DNA of 64,000 bases from Cephalotus follicularis (GCA_001972305.1 BDDD01002687.1:1-64000); one strand, 5' to 3'. Shown: positions 23,457-34,842, counted from the first letter of the stretch. Numbers and translations are program-made. The notes: generated by a model from the sequence alone, not told the origin.

Positions 23457-25140
23457 TGTAATACCCAGGTACAGTTTTGCAGAGGATTCTCTTTGTCATC
23501 TGCTTGTTAAGGCCTGGTTTGGGTTCTAGTGTTTCCTTGAGCCATTTGAAAGTCCTCTCTTGTGAAATATTAAGGCCCAAAAGTGGGGTCATTAGGAAGA
23601 GTCATTTATTTTGACTAAGCCCATATGTGAAGCTTACAAGAGAAGCTAACGGTTTCCAATGTGAAAGGACGTGTGTCAGGGAAAGTGTGTGAATGGATAT
23701 ATCTGGCGCCTTGGGCAGTAGAAAGAAGAAGTTAGTGAGAAATAGGAAGAAGTTAGTGAGCAGTAGGTAGGAAGAAGAAGAACGAGGAAAAGGGAAGACG
23801 TTGAGTGAACTCTGTCTGGGTGAGTTGTGAGTACTCCCTTTGAAGTTCAAGCTTCCTCTTTCGTTGGATCCCTACTTCTGGCGTGACTGAGCATTTCCTC
23901 TACAAGTCTTGTTCCTCTTCTTCTCCATTTCTTCTATAGTCAAACATGGTTGAAGGTGATTCTCACTGGTCTTTGATGTCCTTACCCGAGTGTGGTATGG
24001 TGGATTCAGAGTTCCTCAGTACACTAAGTAGTGAGTTGGTATCCTTTGTGTGTTTGACATCTGAGATGGCGAAACGTGGACCCGCTGTTAGATCCGAAGC
24101 TCTAGGTGGGCTGTTCGATTTCGGGGAATATGAAGAATCTAGTGGTAGGGTGGATTCGGATTTCCAAGGAACTGGTAAGCGTTGCATGAGCTGGCCTTGA
24201 GAGACCCAGATATGTGATGTTTTGCCGTGGTTTCCTTTATGGTTATACTAACTTAACCATTTTGTGTTGATATGTTTTGTGAGTTTGTGTTTTAGCATTT
24301 AGATTTTGGGTAGATGAGGTTCCTCAGATCTTATATGACGAATACAGTTGTTACGGCCATGTAAGATGCGTGTTCCTGTCAGGGAGTTAGTGCGATGTGT
24401 GTCCTAGCAGAGGAGTCAGTTTGATGTACATCCCCTGCTGAGCAATGCATGATAAGCTTTCCTTGCAGAGTAGTCCACGTCGGCGTCCCTTGGTGAGTAG
24501 TGCATGTCAAGCATCTTCTTGAGCATTTACCAATTGAAGTGTCTCCTTGGTAGTGGCTGAGCGGTGATTCGCGGGCCCCCTTGGATGAAACTAACGCTAC
24601 GTGATTACCGATAAGGAAGCTCCTCGATCGATTTTCATATGGTGTAGTGCTGAGCTCATGATTGTCGACGGGGGTGGACTTGCGTAGCCCTTCTATCGAT
24701 GTTAACGTGTGATTGTCGAGGAAGGAGTGCTCGCATAGCCCTTCTATCGATGTTCATGCGGTGCTCTGGAAGTGGGTATCTATATGTGTATATGAGGGAT
24801 GTGTGCAGTCTTGTAGCCCATGACCACGTTGATGGATCTTTAATGGAGTTGTTATTTGTGCTTGCTGAGGTGGTTCCAGCTATGGAAGTGTGAGAGTAAG
24901 GAGTTTTCCTTAGTTTTGCCTGTCCTCCCTACCTCGGATCAGCTCGATCCCTGAAGATGTTTTGGCGGGTGAGTCCTGGTGGATCCCTTGGGTACTGGGT
25001 CGGGGTGAGATTTCATATCCTTAGTGTAAGTTGAGTGTTGGAGGGACCTCCAGTAGTTGTCCCATGCTTGGAGTTTGTTCTCAGGCCCTTGTGTTGATCC
25101 AAGGCATTGCTTATGTTAAACATTGTCGTTTCCTTGTGCA

Positions 25141-25492
25141 CGGGATTTGCTGTTATGGTGGTCTCCCCGGGCATTGCTGCTGTGGTGGTCTCCCCGGGCA
25201 TTGCTGCTGTTGTGGTCTCCCCGGGCATTACTGCTATGGTGGTCTCCCTGGGCATTGCTGATGTGGTGGTCTCCCCGGATATTGCTGTTGTGGTGGTCTC
25301 CCTGGGCATTGCTAGTGTGGTTGTTTCCCCGGGCATTACTAGTGTGATGGTCTCCCCGGGCATTGCTGGTGTGATGGTCTCCCCACGCATTGTTGGTGTG
25401 GTTTTCTCACTGGGCATTGCTGGTGTGGTTGTCTCCCCGGGCATTGCTGGTATGGTGGTCTCCCCGGGTATCGCTTGTGGTGGTCTCCTCGG
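25141..25492. repeat. 27-bp minisatellite in C 5' LTR, about 13 copies
   Basis: Unit GGGCATTGCTGCTGTGGTGG followed by TCTCCCC. Because 27 is a multiple of three, every frame without a stop in the unit stays open (VVVSPGIAA on plus, MPGETTTAA on minus). That explains the long frames here without invoking a gene. Confidence 0.95.
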
Positions 25493-25643
25493 GCGTTGAC
25501 TAAGCTAAGTGGCTTCTCTGGTGTTTTGTTGAAGATGCTTTCTCGGGCGTGAATCTCCTCGGGCTACCTGGTCTGGTGCTGGGAGTGGGTTGGCATCTGT
25601 GGATGGTTGATATCCGTGGATGGGCTGTTGTTTCGTGGGTGGT

Positions 25644-25784
25644 CTGGTACTTGCGGAGCTTGTTGCCTGGTACTTTGTAGTGTTAGTGGCCTGGTACTTG
25701 CGGAGCTTGTTTCTTTGTACTTTGTAGTTCTTGTGGCTTGGTACTTACGGAGCTTGTTGTCTGGCTTGTTCTCTGGGCAGGAAG
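25644..25784. repeat. 47-bp repeat, 3 copies, in C 5' LTR
   Basis: CTGGTACTTGCGGAGCTTGT with a following TGCCTGGTACTTTGTAGT-like part recurs at about 25644, 25691 and 25737. The matching area of the 3' LTR is 31246-31370. Confidence 0.75.
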
Positions 25785-26834
25785 TGCTTGTGGTCTAGCT
25801 TGTTGTCTGAGCGGGCAGTGCTTGTGGTCTGGCTTGTTGTCTGGTACCTTGTAGAGGTTGTGTTCTGGCTTGTGGTCTGGTACCTTGCAGTACTTATGAT
25901 CTGTTGTTGCGGTCTGCCATTGTGGTTCCCCTGGCATTGTGATCTGTTGTTGTGGTCTGCCATTGTGGTTCCTCTTGCTTTATGGTCTTGTGTTGTGGTT
26001 CCTCTGGCGATGTGTCTCCCCTAACCATAGACCAAGGTGTTAAGTGATCATGTGTAGAACACAAGGGTGATCTCCTCGGGTCTAAGTGATACAGTGCGTG
26101 TTGGTGCCTTGGAAGACAGTGTTAAGGGATCACGTGTAGAGCTCGTGGTTGCTCTCCTCGGGTTTAAGTGATACGGTGCGTGTTGGTGTTTTGGAAGACA
26201 GTGTTGAGGATTTAATGAAACGGTGAGTTGAGGCTCTCAGCTCGTTGAAGTCCTCTGCTCCTCTTTGAAATACATCCTTGGGATGCTCTCCTCAGGTTTT
26301 GTTGAGTAGTGGCTTTTGGTTTGACATAGCTCCCTTGAATGAATGAAGTTTGCTGCGGCTTCTCTGCCATGTATGGCCGGTTGTGTTACCCTTTCATTCT
26401 CTGTATTTGCTAAGCTATGTAACCCTATATGTAATGAACTTCATACTAGTGGAACCTCATGGATGATTGAGGAAGTGGACGTAGGCATATTCTGTGCCGA
26501 ACCACTATAAAAATGATTATCTCAGTCTTCTCTTTCTTTTATCATGTATGTGTGAATGAACGAATGTTATGTCCAAGTTGTTGTAGGTCTGGTCCTCTGC
26601 CGTGGAGGAAGAGGATAGGCAAGACCTTGGTGCGTGGCACCAGTCCGTTGCAGTGGGTAGCTGAGGTGCAGGTGGACGTCTTGTCCTCTGCTCTCGTGTT
26701 GTGCTAGAAAAAAAATGTGAAGGGGAAGATGAGAGAAGGATGTTCATATGACCAATTTGTGCCATGGGTTATGGTTAAAGTCATCCCAGATCCTTGTAAC
26801 GGCTCGGGTTTCGGGAGTGAGTCGTTACAACTTT

Positions 26835-26842
26835 TGGTATCA
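26835..26842 (+). other. Element C primer-binding site core
   Basis: TGGTATCA five bases after the 5' LTR matches the start of the initiator-Met tRNA complement (TGGTATCAGAGC); the following bases fit poorly. Confidence 0.6.
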
Positions 26843-28348
26843 TAAAGACCGGTTTAGTGATCTGTGTGGTTCTGAAATTCTTTGAGGTTGGTAGGAACTT
26901 TAAAGATGGGAAGTTGGTGATTCGTCTGAGTACGAGGAGTATGTGACAACACTAAGAATCTGGTAAGCTGAGAATCTGGTAAGTGGTAGTGGTTACATCG
27001 GATCAGTAAGTGAGAAAACTCCTTTTCCTTATGTGATTTTCTTATTTCTATCACTTGTTCTCTAAAAACTAACACATGTGCTGAGAATGTGTGGTGACTG
27101 GTTCTATGCTATGTGGAAGTTTGAGCCCCCCCTGGGTGAGGCTGAGTTTGCGTTCGATCCGATGGCCATCTAACAGTCCATTGGTCTATGATGTGATTGT
27201 TAAGTGGTACTGCCCCTGGGTTCCATACCCAGATCTGCACCTTTCGTCGGTCTATAACGAATTGTTGCATTGAGTGCAGACACGCAGGATCCGCTACTCT
27301 TGCCAACAGACCTTGTGGGCTGCTCTTGCATGTGATTGCCTGTGAAGGTGTGCTGGAATAGCCCTTCTCTCGATGTTCACGATGCTGCATGATTGCCGAA
27401 GAGGGAGTGCCGGCGTAGCCCATCTATCGATGTTCATGCTATGGTTGCGGATGCTGGATGCTGATAGAGCTGGATATGCGAGGCTCTCATGGCTGAGGAG
27501 GAGTGTGCGTTCGACCTCAGTTGCATTCAGCAGTGCCATTGTCTATGATGAACTGTTGGGTGTGGACTGCGCCTGGGTTCCATACCCGGATCTGCTCATT
27601 TCATTGGTCTATGATGGAATGATGTGTGGCGGCAGCCGAGGATCCGCTAACTTCTTTGGTCAGACCATGCTAAGTTCTTGGACATGGGGTTGCCGACCAG
27701 GGAGGGGTTGAGCGGTGATGCGCTGACCTCCCAGTCGATGTCCTCATCATGATTGTCGACGAGGGTGTTGCCTGCACTCCCCTTAGTCGATGTTCATCGT
27801 TTATGCATTGGCCCTCGGGGATGAGTCGTGTTTGCGAGCTGGGGACCTCCGACAGAAGTTGCCAGTGGAGCTAGGTTATTACCGACGAGGGTGGAGCTCT
27901 AGCGGTGATACCTGGGCCCCTTGACCTATGTTCTCCTACAGTATGCTGATGCGGGGGTTGCGGGCACTGCGGTGCTGGCCCTTCATCAACGCTGGTGATC
28001 TGCTTTAACTCTCAGGTTGAGGGTCGTGCCTGATCAGCCGGGAACCCCTGTGGAGCGGTCGTGAATCCTCAGGGGGAAGGATCGTGCCTGCGGGCCGAAG
28101 AACCTCTGTTGGAGACTGAGTCATGGTATCCATGTGTTGACATGAGTGTGGACGGAGCACGCCCTATAGCTATGAGTTTTCCTCCGGCCCGGTGTACGGG
28201 CCGTTTGAGATGAGCTGATAGATTTTTAGCGGCGGATGCTCGTATGGGCCGTTGGGCCAAGGTTTGGTTTGATGTGTTGTTTTGCATGTATTGCGGATGT
28301 GGCTCCACCAGGACTGAGGATCTCAAGACACGACTGACGTTGTTCTGG

Positions 28349-28472
28349 CTTATCTTGTTATCTTGTTGACGTGATATTGGCACAACATATATTATGATCG
28401 ATGGTTCCAGCTTATCTTGTTATCTTGCTGACGTGATGTTGGCACAGCATATATTATGATCGATGGTCTTTC
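28349..28472. repeat. 62-bp tandem duplication in C interior
   Basis: CTTATCTTGTTATCTTG through ATTATGATCGATGG occurs twice head to tail with a few differences. Confidence 0.9.
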
Positions 28473-28954
28473 CGATCGGGCAGTGGTATCTGTTCATATA
28501 TGTTGCTGATGAATTTTCTACCTTAACTCCTATGGTCTATGGACTTTTGGCACAACTCTTTTATAACTGCTGATGGTTGTTCCAGCAGGTTGTATCTTAT
28601 TATTGTTATTAGTGTGTTACGGAGGATTGCTGTGGTTATGACTGCAGAGAAGCTTGTCTATTGTCGAAGTGGTTCCCGTGGTCTTAAGCATCCTCTGATC
28701 CCCTGATACTGTGATTTTCCTGGGCAGCCTTATTTCCTCTGAAGCCGAATATCTTGCTGAGCTGTTTCTTCGGATGGGTTGTCCTCGGGCTTATGTTGGA
28801 TAGCATCTCTGGACCTTGAGCAGTCCTCAGACTACAAACTCTGGAGTTCTTGCTTGGGTGGGTTCGTCAGGCATTGTGAAGGTCTTACCGGGTAGTGTGA
28901 TCTCTCATTGGCTTCCGTCATGGCAGGCGAGCGAATTTTGGGGACAAAATTCTT

Positions 28955-28968
28955 AAAAGGGGGGAGGA
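28955..28968 (+). other. Element C polypurine tract
   Basis: AAAAGGGGGGAGGA, one base before the 3' LTR start TGTAATACCC, preceded by ATTTTGGGGACAAAATTC, the common plant gypsy lead-in. Confidence 0.92.
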
Positions 28969-28969
28969 T

Positions 28970-31900
28970 TGTAATACCCATGTACGGTTTTGCAGAGGAT
29001 TCCCTTTGTCATCTGCTTGTTAAGGCCCGGTTTGGGTTCTATTATTTCCTTGAGCCATTTGGAAGTCCTCTCTTGTGCAATATTAAGGCCCAAAAGTGCC
29101 GTTATTGGGAAGAGTGGTTTATTTTGACTAAACCCATATGTGAAGCTTACAAGAGAAGCTAACAGTTTCCAATGAGAAAGGACGTGTGTCAGGGAAAGTG
29201 TGTGAAGGGATATATCTGGCACCTTGGGCAGTAGAAAGAAGAAGTTAGTGAGAAATAGGAAGAAGTTAGTGAGAAGTAGGTAGGAAGTAGAAGAAGGAAG
29301 AAAATGGAAGACGTTGAGTGAACTCTGTCTGGGTGAGTTGTGAGTACTCCCTTTGAAGTTCAAGCTTCCCCTTTCGTTGGATCCTTACTTCTGGCGTGAC
29401 TGAGCATTTCCTCTACAAGTCTTGTTCCGCTTCTTCTCCATTTCTTCTGTAGTCAAACGTGGTTGAAGGTGATTCTCACTGGTCTTTGATGTCCATACCC
29501 GAGTGTGGTATGGTGGAATCAGAGTTCCTCAGTACACTGAGCAGTGAGTTGGTATCCCTGGTATGTTTGACATCTGAGGTGGCGAAACGTGGACCCGCTA
29601 GTAGATCCGAAGCTCTAGGTGGGCTGTTCGAGTTCTGGAAATATGAAGAATACAGCGGTATGGTGGATTCGGAGTTCCAAGGAACGTGTAAGCGTTGCAG
29701 GAGCTGGTCTTGAGAAACCCAGGTATGTGACGTTTTACTGTGGTTTTATTTATGGTTATACTAACTTAACCATTTTGTGAGTTTGTGTTTTAGCATTTAG
29801 ATTCTGGGTAGATGAGGTTCCTCAGATCTTATGTGACGAATACAGCTGTTATGGCCATGTAAGATGCGTGTTCCTGTCAGGGAGTTAGTGCGATGTGCGT
29901 CCTGGCAGAGGAGTTAGTTTGATGTACATCCCATGCTGAGCAGTGCATGATGAGTTTTCCTTGCAGACTAGTCCACGTCGGGCATCCCTTGGTGAGAAGT
30001 GCATGTCAGGCATCTTCTTGAGCATTAACCAATTGAAATGTCTCCTTGGTAGTGGCTAAGCAGTGATTCGCGGGCCCCCTTGGACAAAACTAACGCTACG
30101 TGATTGCCGACGAGGTAGCTCCTCGATCGATGTTCATATGGTGTAGTACTGAGCTCGTGATTACCGATGGGGGTGGGCTTGTGTAGCCCCTCGATCGATG
30201 TTCATGTAGTAAGGTACGCCAAACGTGTGATTGTCGAGGAAGGAGTGCTCGCGTAGCCCTTCTATCGATGTTCATGTGGTGCTCTGGAAGTGCGTATCTA
30301 TATGTGTATATGAGGGATGTGTGCAGTCCTGTAGCCCATGACCACTTTAATGGATCTTCAAAGGAGTTGTTATTTGTGCTTGCTTAGGTGGTTCCAGCTA
30401 TGGAAGTGTGAGGGTAAGGAGTTTTCCTTAGTTTTGCCCGTCCTCCCTGCCTCGGATCAGCTCGGTCCCTGAAGATGTATTGTCGGGTGAGCCCTGGTCG
30501 ATCCCTTGGGTACTGGGCCGGGGTGATATTTCATCTCCTCAGTGTAAGTTGAGTGTTGGAGGGACCTCTTCTAGTTGTCCCATGCTTGGCGTTTGTTCCC
30601 GGGCCCTTATGTTGATCCCAGGCATTGCTTATGTTAAACATTGTCGTTTCCTTGTGCACGGGCATTGCTGTTGTGGTGGTCTCCGCGGGCATTGCTATTG
30701 TGGTGGTCTCCCTGGGCATTGCTGTTGTGGTAGTCTCCCTGGGCATTGCTGCTGTGGGGGTCTCCCTGGGCATTGCTGTTGTGGTGGTCTCCCCGGGCAT
30801 TGCTGCTGTGGCGGTCTCCCCGGGCATTGCTATTGTGGTGGTCTCCCCGGGCATTGCTGTTGTGGTGGTCTCCCCGAGCATTGCTGGTGTGGTTGTCTCC
30901 CCAGGTATTGCTAGTGTGATGGTCTCCCCGAGCATTGCTGGTGTGATGGTCTCCCCACGCATTACTGGTGTGGTTGTCTCCCCGAGCATTGCTGGTGTGG
31001 TTGTCTCCCCGAGCATTGCTTGTGTGGTTGTCTCCCCGGGCATTGCTTGTGTGGTGGTCTCCCCGGGTATCGCTTGTGTGGTGGTCTCCTCGAGCGTTGA
31101 CTGAGCGAAGTGGCTTTTCTGATGTTTTTTTGAAGAATCCTTCTCGGGCGTGAATCTCCTCGAGCTACCTGGTCTGGTGCTGGGAGTGGGTTGGCATCGC
31201 TGGATGGTTGATATCCGTTGATGGGCTGTTGTTCCGTGGGTGGTATGGTGCTTGCGGAGCTTGTTGCCTTGTACGTTGTAATGTTTGTGGCCTGGTACTT
31301 GCGGAGCTTGTTGCCTGGTACTTTGTAGTACTTGTAGCCTGGTACTTGCGGAGCTTGTTGTTTGTGGTCTGGCTTGTTGTCCGGTACCTTGTAGAGGTTG
31401 TGGTCCGGTATCTTGCAGTACTTGTGATTTGTTGCTGTGGTCTGCCGTTGTGGTTCCCCTGGCATTGTGATCTGTTGTTGTGGTCTGCCGTTGTGGTTCC
31501 CCTGGCATTGTGGTGTGGTGTTGTGGTTCCTCTGGCGATGTGTCTTCCTCTGGCGATGTGTCTGCCCTGACCATAGACCAAGGTGTTAAGTGATCATGTG
31601 TAGAACACGAGGGTGCTCTCCTCAGGTCTAAGTGATACGGTGCGTGTTGGTGTCTTGGAAGACAGTGTTAAGTTATCACGTGTAGAGCTCGTGGGAGCTC
31701 TCCTCGGGTTTAAGTGTTACGGTGCGTGTTGGTATTTTGGAAGACAGTGTTGAGGATTTAATGAAATGGTGAGTTGAGGCTCTCAGCTCGTTGAAGTCCT
31801 CTGCTCCTTTTTGTAATACATCTTTGGGATGCTCTCCTCAGATTTTGTTGAGCAGTAGCTTATGGTTTGACATAGCTCCCTTGAATTAATGAAGTCTGGT

Positions 31901-32376
31901 GCAGCTTCTCTGCTATGTATGGACGGTGTTGTTACCCTTTCATTCTCTGTATTTGCTAAGCTATGTAACCCTGTATGTAATGAACTTCATTCTATTGGAA
32001 CCTCATGGATGATTGAGGAAGTGGACATAGGCATATTCTGTGCCGAACCACTATAAAAATGATTGTCTCATTCTTCTCTTTCTTTTATCATGTATGTGTG
32101 AATGCACGAATGTTATGTCCAAGCTGTTGTAGGTCTGGTCCCCTGCCGTGGAGGAAGAGGATAGGAAAGACCTTGGTGCGTGGTGCCAGTCCGCTACAGT
32201 GGGTAGCCGAGGTGCAGGTGGACGCCCAGTCCTCTGCTCTTGTGATGTGCTGGGAAAAAAAATATGAAGGAGAAGATGAGAGAAGGAAATTCATATGACC
32301 AATTTGTACCATGGGTTATGGTTAAAGTCATCCCAGATCCTTGTAACAGCTCAGGTTTTGGGAGCAGGTCGTTACA
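28970..32376 (+). mobile_element. Element C 3' LTR
   Basis: 3,407 bases, matching the 5' LTR throughout. It differs visibly in the minisatellite copy number (about 16 against 13) and by scattered substitutions. The long open frame on the minus strand here (30531-31574) runs through the minisatellite and is not a gene. Confidence 0.92.
30659..31092. repeat. 27-bp minisatellite in C 3' LTR, about 16 copies
   Basis: Same unit as at 25141-25492 with about three more copies. Since both LTRs come from one template at insertion, the difference arose afterwards. Confidence 0.95.
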
Positions 32377-32381
32377 AAAAT

Positions 32382-32852
32382 CCACTGTCTTGCTGTAGCA
32401 GTCCATGTGAGCACGATGGGCTGACTGCCAATCCATTCCCAAATTGACATCAAAGTCACAAATGGGTAATACAATCAAGTTCGCATACAACAAAATGACC
32501 ACCATAGACGTCTCGCAACTCCTATATACAAAATCTGTACACATGGAATTTCCAACAGGTGTACTACCATCCAAAATATATGGCATACAGTCAGGTGTTA
32601 CATCTAAGCATGATGCAAATCGAGAGGCAATAAATGAATGATATGCTCCAGGATCCATCGACATTCTAGCGGAAAAACCATAAACATACAGTGTACCTCC
32701 AACAACAGAAGTAGACTCTGGAACTTCTGCCTGTGTAAGAGTGAAAACTCTACCTTTCATGATGCCCTTGTCGGTATCCCTTCGCTGTAAAGGTCCCGCT
32801 GTAGCACCACTACCACTTGCCAGCCCCGTAAGCACTGTAGTCTGACTCTTCG
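32382..32852 (-). pseudogene. Element B protease region (remains)
   Basis: Minus-strand words [42 protein letters not shown] and LPICDFDVNLGMDW match the retropepsin region between gag and reverse transcriptase of plant gypsy elements; element G has the same words at 57020-57400. This protease would cut the polyprotein. It is part of the broken B coding region, with element C on one side and the Cassandra TRIM on the other. Confidence 0.85.
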
Positions 32853-32979
32853 TATAACGACCCGATCCTTAACCACATGAGAAATTGTCCGCTTTTGTCC
32901 CACGCAGTACATACAACGTCCATACATCTACGTTTCCATGTGGGCCATCATGGTTTTCTCCTACTTGATGGATTGGTCA

Positions 32980-33044
32980 GACCTCCCAGGAGGTCACCCA
33001 TCCTGGTTTTGCCCTGAGCGTAGCACGCTTAACGTTGGAGTTTC
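32980..33044 (-). other. 5S-rRNA-like segment, left Cassandra LTR
   Basis: Minus-strand reading carries GTTAAGCGTGCT (box A region of 5S) and GGATGGGTGACCTCCTGGGA (box C region). These are internal RNA polymerase III promoter elements in true 5S genes. It lies inside an LTR and lacks the 5' part of 5S, so it is not a host 5S gene. Confidence 0.88.
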
Positions 33045-33317
33045 CAATAACTCCTCAGCCAATCCATCAAAAGGCGCTTCATGTAATTAGGTTCAAGGAT
33101 CATTTCATATATAGTAGAGCCATACTTTTCCCCATTTTTGATGGATCCGGTTAATTCCTATCAGAAAGGGCGGCTCCATCTCATGAAGAGCTCTTCCTTT
33201 TTGGTGGCTTCATCTCATGGAGATCCCTTTCTGCTTTGCCCACTCTTAAGTAGGGTGTCACTGGCCCACTAGCTTCCGTATGGTTCGTCCCCAAACCACA
33301 TCTACTCGAGGGGGTCC

Positions 33318-33330
33318 GTCTCTGATACCA
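33318..33330 (-). other. Cassandra primer-binding site
   Basis: Minus-strand TGGTATCAGAGAC, two bases inside the 5' LTR end, complementary to the initiator-Met tRNA 3' end over most of its length. Confidence 0.88.
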
Positions 33331-33459
33331 ATTGTACCGACCCGATCCTTAACCACATGAGAAATTGTTTGCTTTTGTCCAACGCAGAACATACAGTGCC
33401 CATACATCTGCGTTTCCACATGGGCCATCACGGTTTTGTCCATCTGGATGGATTGGTCA

Positions 33460-33525
33460 GACTTCCTAGGAGGTCACCCATCCTAGTTTTTCCCTGAGCG
33501 CAGCACGCTTAACCTTGGAGTTTCC
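33460..33525 (-). other. 5S-rRNA-like segment, right Cassandra LTR
   Basis: Second copy of the 5S-like stretch, same order of box A and box C words. Being in the 5' LTR, it is the copy that could have served as a promoter. Confidence 0.85.
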
Positions 33526-33747
33526 ACTAACTCCTCAGCCAATCCATCAAAAGGCGCCATATGTAATTAGGTTCAAGGATCATTTCTTATATAGCACAGC
33601 CATACTTTTCCCCCTTTTCGATGGATCTGGTTCATTGCTGTCACAAAGGGTGGCTCTATCTCATGGAGAGCTCTTCCTTCTTGGAGGCTTCATCTCATGG
33701 ATAGCCCTTTCCTCTTTGCCCACTCTTAAGTGGGGTGTCACACTTCG

Positions 33748-34700
33748 GGCAATCTTTCACAAAATGGCCATATTCCCCACACCTCAAACACAATCCATTC
33801 ATCCTCCGACAATCCTTCTACTGATGGCCCGCACGACCACAATGGAAACAGACTCCAGTTCTCGCATTGCTCCCCTAGATAGGTGTACCCTGAGAAGCCG
33901 TCTGTTGTGATTTGTTCCTTGATGATTTTGTTGGAGAACCGCTACCTTACCACTTAGACTAGGTACGGCTTTGCTTGCTCTGCTGTGTACGAGCCCTCTC
34001 TGCACGGTCTTCATTTGATATGCTCTCCAACAATCTTGCTTTCTGAGCAACCTGTACAAAAGTTCCCAGCTCCATGGTCCTAATCCTTGACCGAAGATCC
34101 GGTCGTAGGCCTCTCAAGAGCCTCCGAATTTTCTTCTCTTCGTCTACCACCAGATAGGCTGAATGCCTGGCTCGCTCCATAAATCTTGCATGATACTCGG
34201 TCACAGTCATCTCCCCTTGACGGAACTCGAAGAGCTCTGTCTCTCTCCGTTCTTGCTCAATTCGGGGTACATAAGTGTCAAGGAACTCCCGTTGGAACCT
34301 GTCCCATGTAATATCGAGTCTAGCTGACTCCCACTTTGCCTTGACCATCTCCTACCAGTGAGGCCTCTCCCCATAGACGATATACATCAAACTTCAACTT
34401 TTGGTCTTCCGTGCACTCCATCACTTCAAAGATTTTCTCAAGGTCTTGTAGCCACCTCTCGGAAACAGTAGCATCAAGCTCTCCCTTGAAACTAGGAGGG
34501 TTATGTCTCATAAATCTCTCCAGATTTCTCCCAAACAAATTCCGATCCTCACGCGGGCAATTATCGGGAACATGTGCCGAGGCTGAGCTTGAGCATAATA
34601 GCGGCGCATCTCCTCTACATGAGAGCATTAACAACCATTTACTACTAAAAGTAATCGGCAATGCGATCTAACGGTTCCCTCTATCATTTGGTTCTTGAGG
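33748..34700 (-). pseudogene. Element B gag with zinc knuckles (remains)
   Basis: From the sense start: NPPSFKGELDATVSERWLQD near 34500 and RFMERARHSAYLVVDEEKKI with LLRGLRPDLRSRI near 34150, typical of the plant retrotransposon gag domain. Toward 33750 come two CCHC zinc-knuckle-like words (one reads CLRCGEYGHFVKDC). Gag forms the particle and binds the RNA. The start is probably near 34660-34700, after a short leader from the primer site. The frame is broken. Confidence 0.85.
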
Positions 34701-34842
34701 GATGTTTGCCTCTTGAGGGGCATTCCCTTCCGCAGCTATAGCTTTTGCACGTGTCCTTCAAGAAAACAATTTGTTAAGCATCTCAAGGAAACAATTTGTT
34801 AATTGACAAGGAACTTATCCAAGCTAAGCATATATGGAATAT

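Larger units (their letters stand above)
23457..26829 (+). mobile_element. Element C 5' LTR
   Basis: 3,373 bases, unusually long. Contents in order: a region shared with 28970 on, three copies of a GTCGA...TCGATGTTCATG module (about 24590-24770), a 27-bp minisatellite (25141-25492), a 47-bp triplet (25644-25784), and two copies of a GATACGGTGCGTGTTGGTG-containing block (about 26040-26210). No protein-coding signature. Confidence 0.9.
26830..28969 (+). mobile_element. Element C interior, no recognisable coding sequence
   Basis: Starts with a primer-site core and ends with GGGGACAAAATTC and a polypurine tract. Between them lie two diverged copies of a block with GGGTTCCATACCCAGATCTGC (about 27120-27270 and 27490-27640), further GTCGA...TCGATGTTCAT modules (27340-27445, 27750-27810) and a 62-bp tandem duplication (28349-28472). 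All frames are short and without domain signatures. Confidence 0.85.
23457..32376 (+). mobile_element. Element C: long-LTR, non-coding (LARD-like) retrotransposon in B
   Basis: Both LTRs start TGTAATACCCA and end GTCGTTACA, and the duplication AAAAT flanks the element (23452-23456 and 32377-32381). 5' LTR 23457-26829, interior 26830-28969, 3' LTR 28970-32376. A TGGTATCA primer-site core lies at 26835 and a clear polypurine tract at 28955-28968. The 2.1-kb interior has no gag, protease, polymerase or integrase signature, so the element would have depended on proteins of another. This fits the LARD description (large LTRs, non-coding interior). LTR divergence is about 7% by eye over 250 bases. 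A related fragment lies at 44328-44826. Confidence 0.92.
32853..33742 (-). mobile_element. Cassandra-type TRIM with 5S-rRNA-like sequence in its LTRs
   Basis: Two about 410-base LTRs (32853-33262 and 33333-33742) flank a 70-base interior, all flanked by CTTCG (32848-32852 and 33743-33747). A primer site complementary to initiator-Met tRNA (TGGTATCAGAGAC on the minus strand) lies two bases from the right LTR. Each LTR holds a stretch that on the minus strand reads like the 3' half of plant 5S rRNA: GTTAAGCGTGCT, then GGATGGGTGACCTCCTGGG. This is the defining trait of Cassandra elements, non-coding TRIMs widespread in plants. The element interrupts B between protease and gag. The two LTRs differ at about 11% by eye over 195 bases. 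Confidence 0.93.

Noticed and set aside
30625-31104. A 159-codon plus-strand frame of VVVSPGIA repeats
   Set aside because: Same minisatellite in another frame; low-complexity product with no start context.
30531-31574. A 347-codon minus-strand open frame of MPGETTT repeats
   Set aside because: It runs through a 27-bp minisatellite, whose unit keeps any stop-free frame open; the other LTR copy does not keep the frame and no domain is present.
32980-33044. A host 5S rRNA gene
   Set aside because: Only the 3' half of 5S is recognisable, it is diverged, and it lies in both LTRs of a TRIM.
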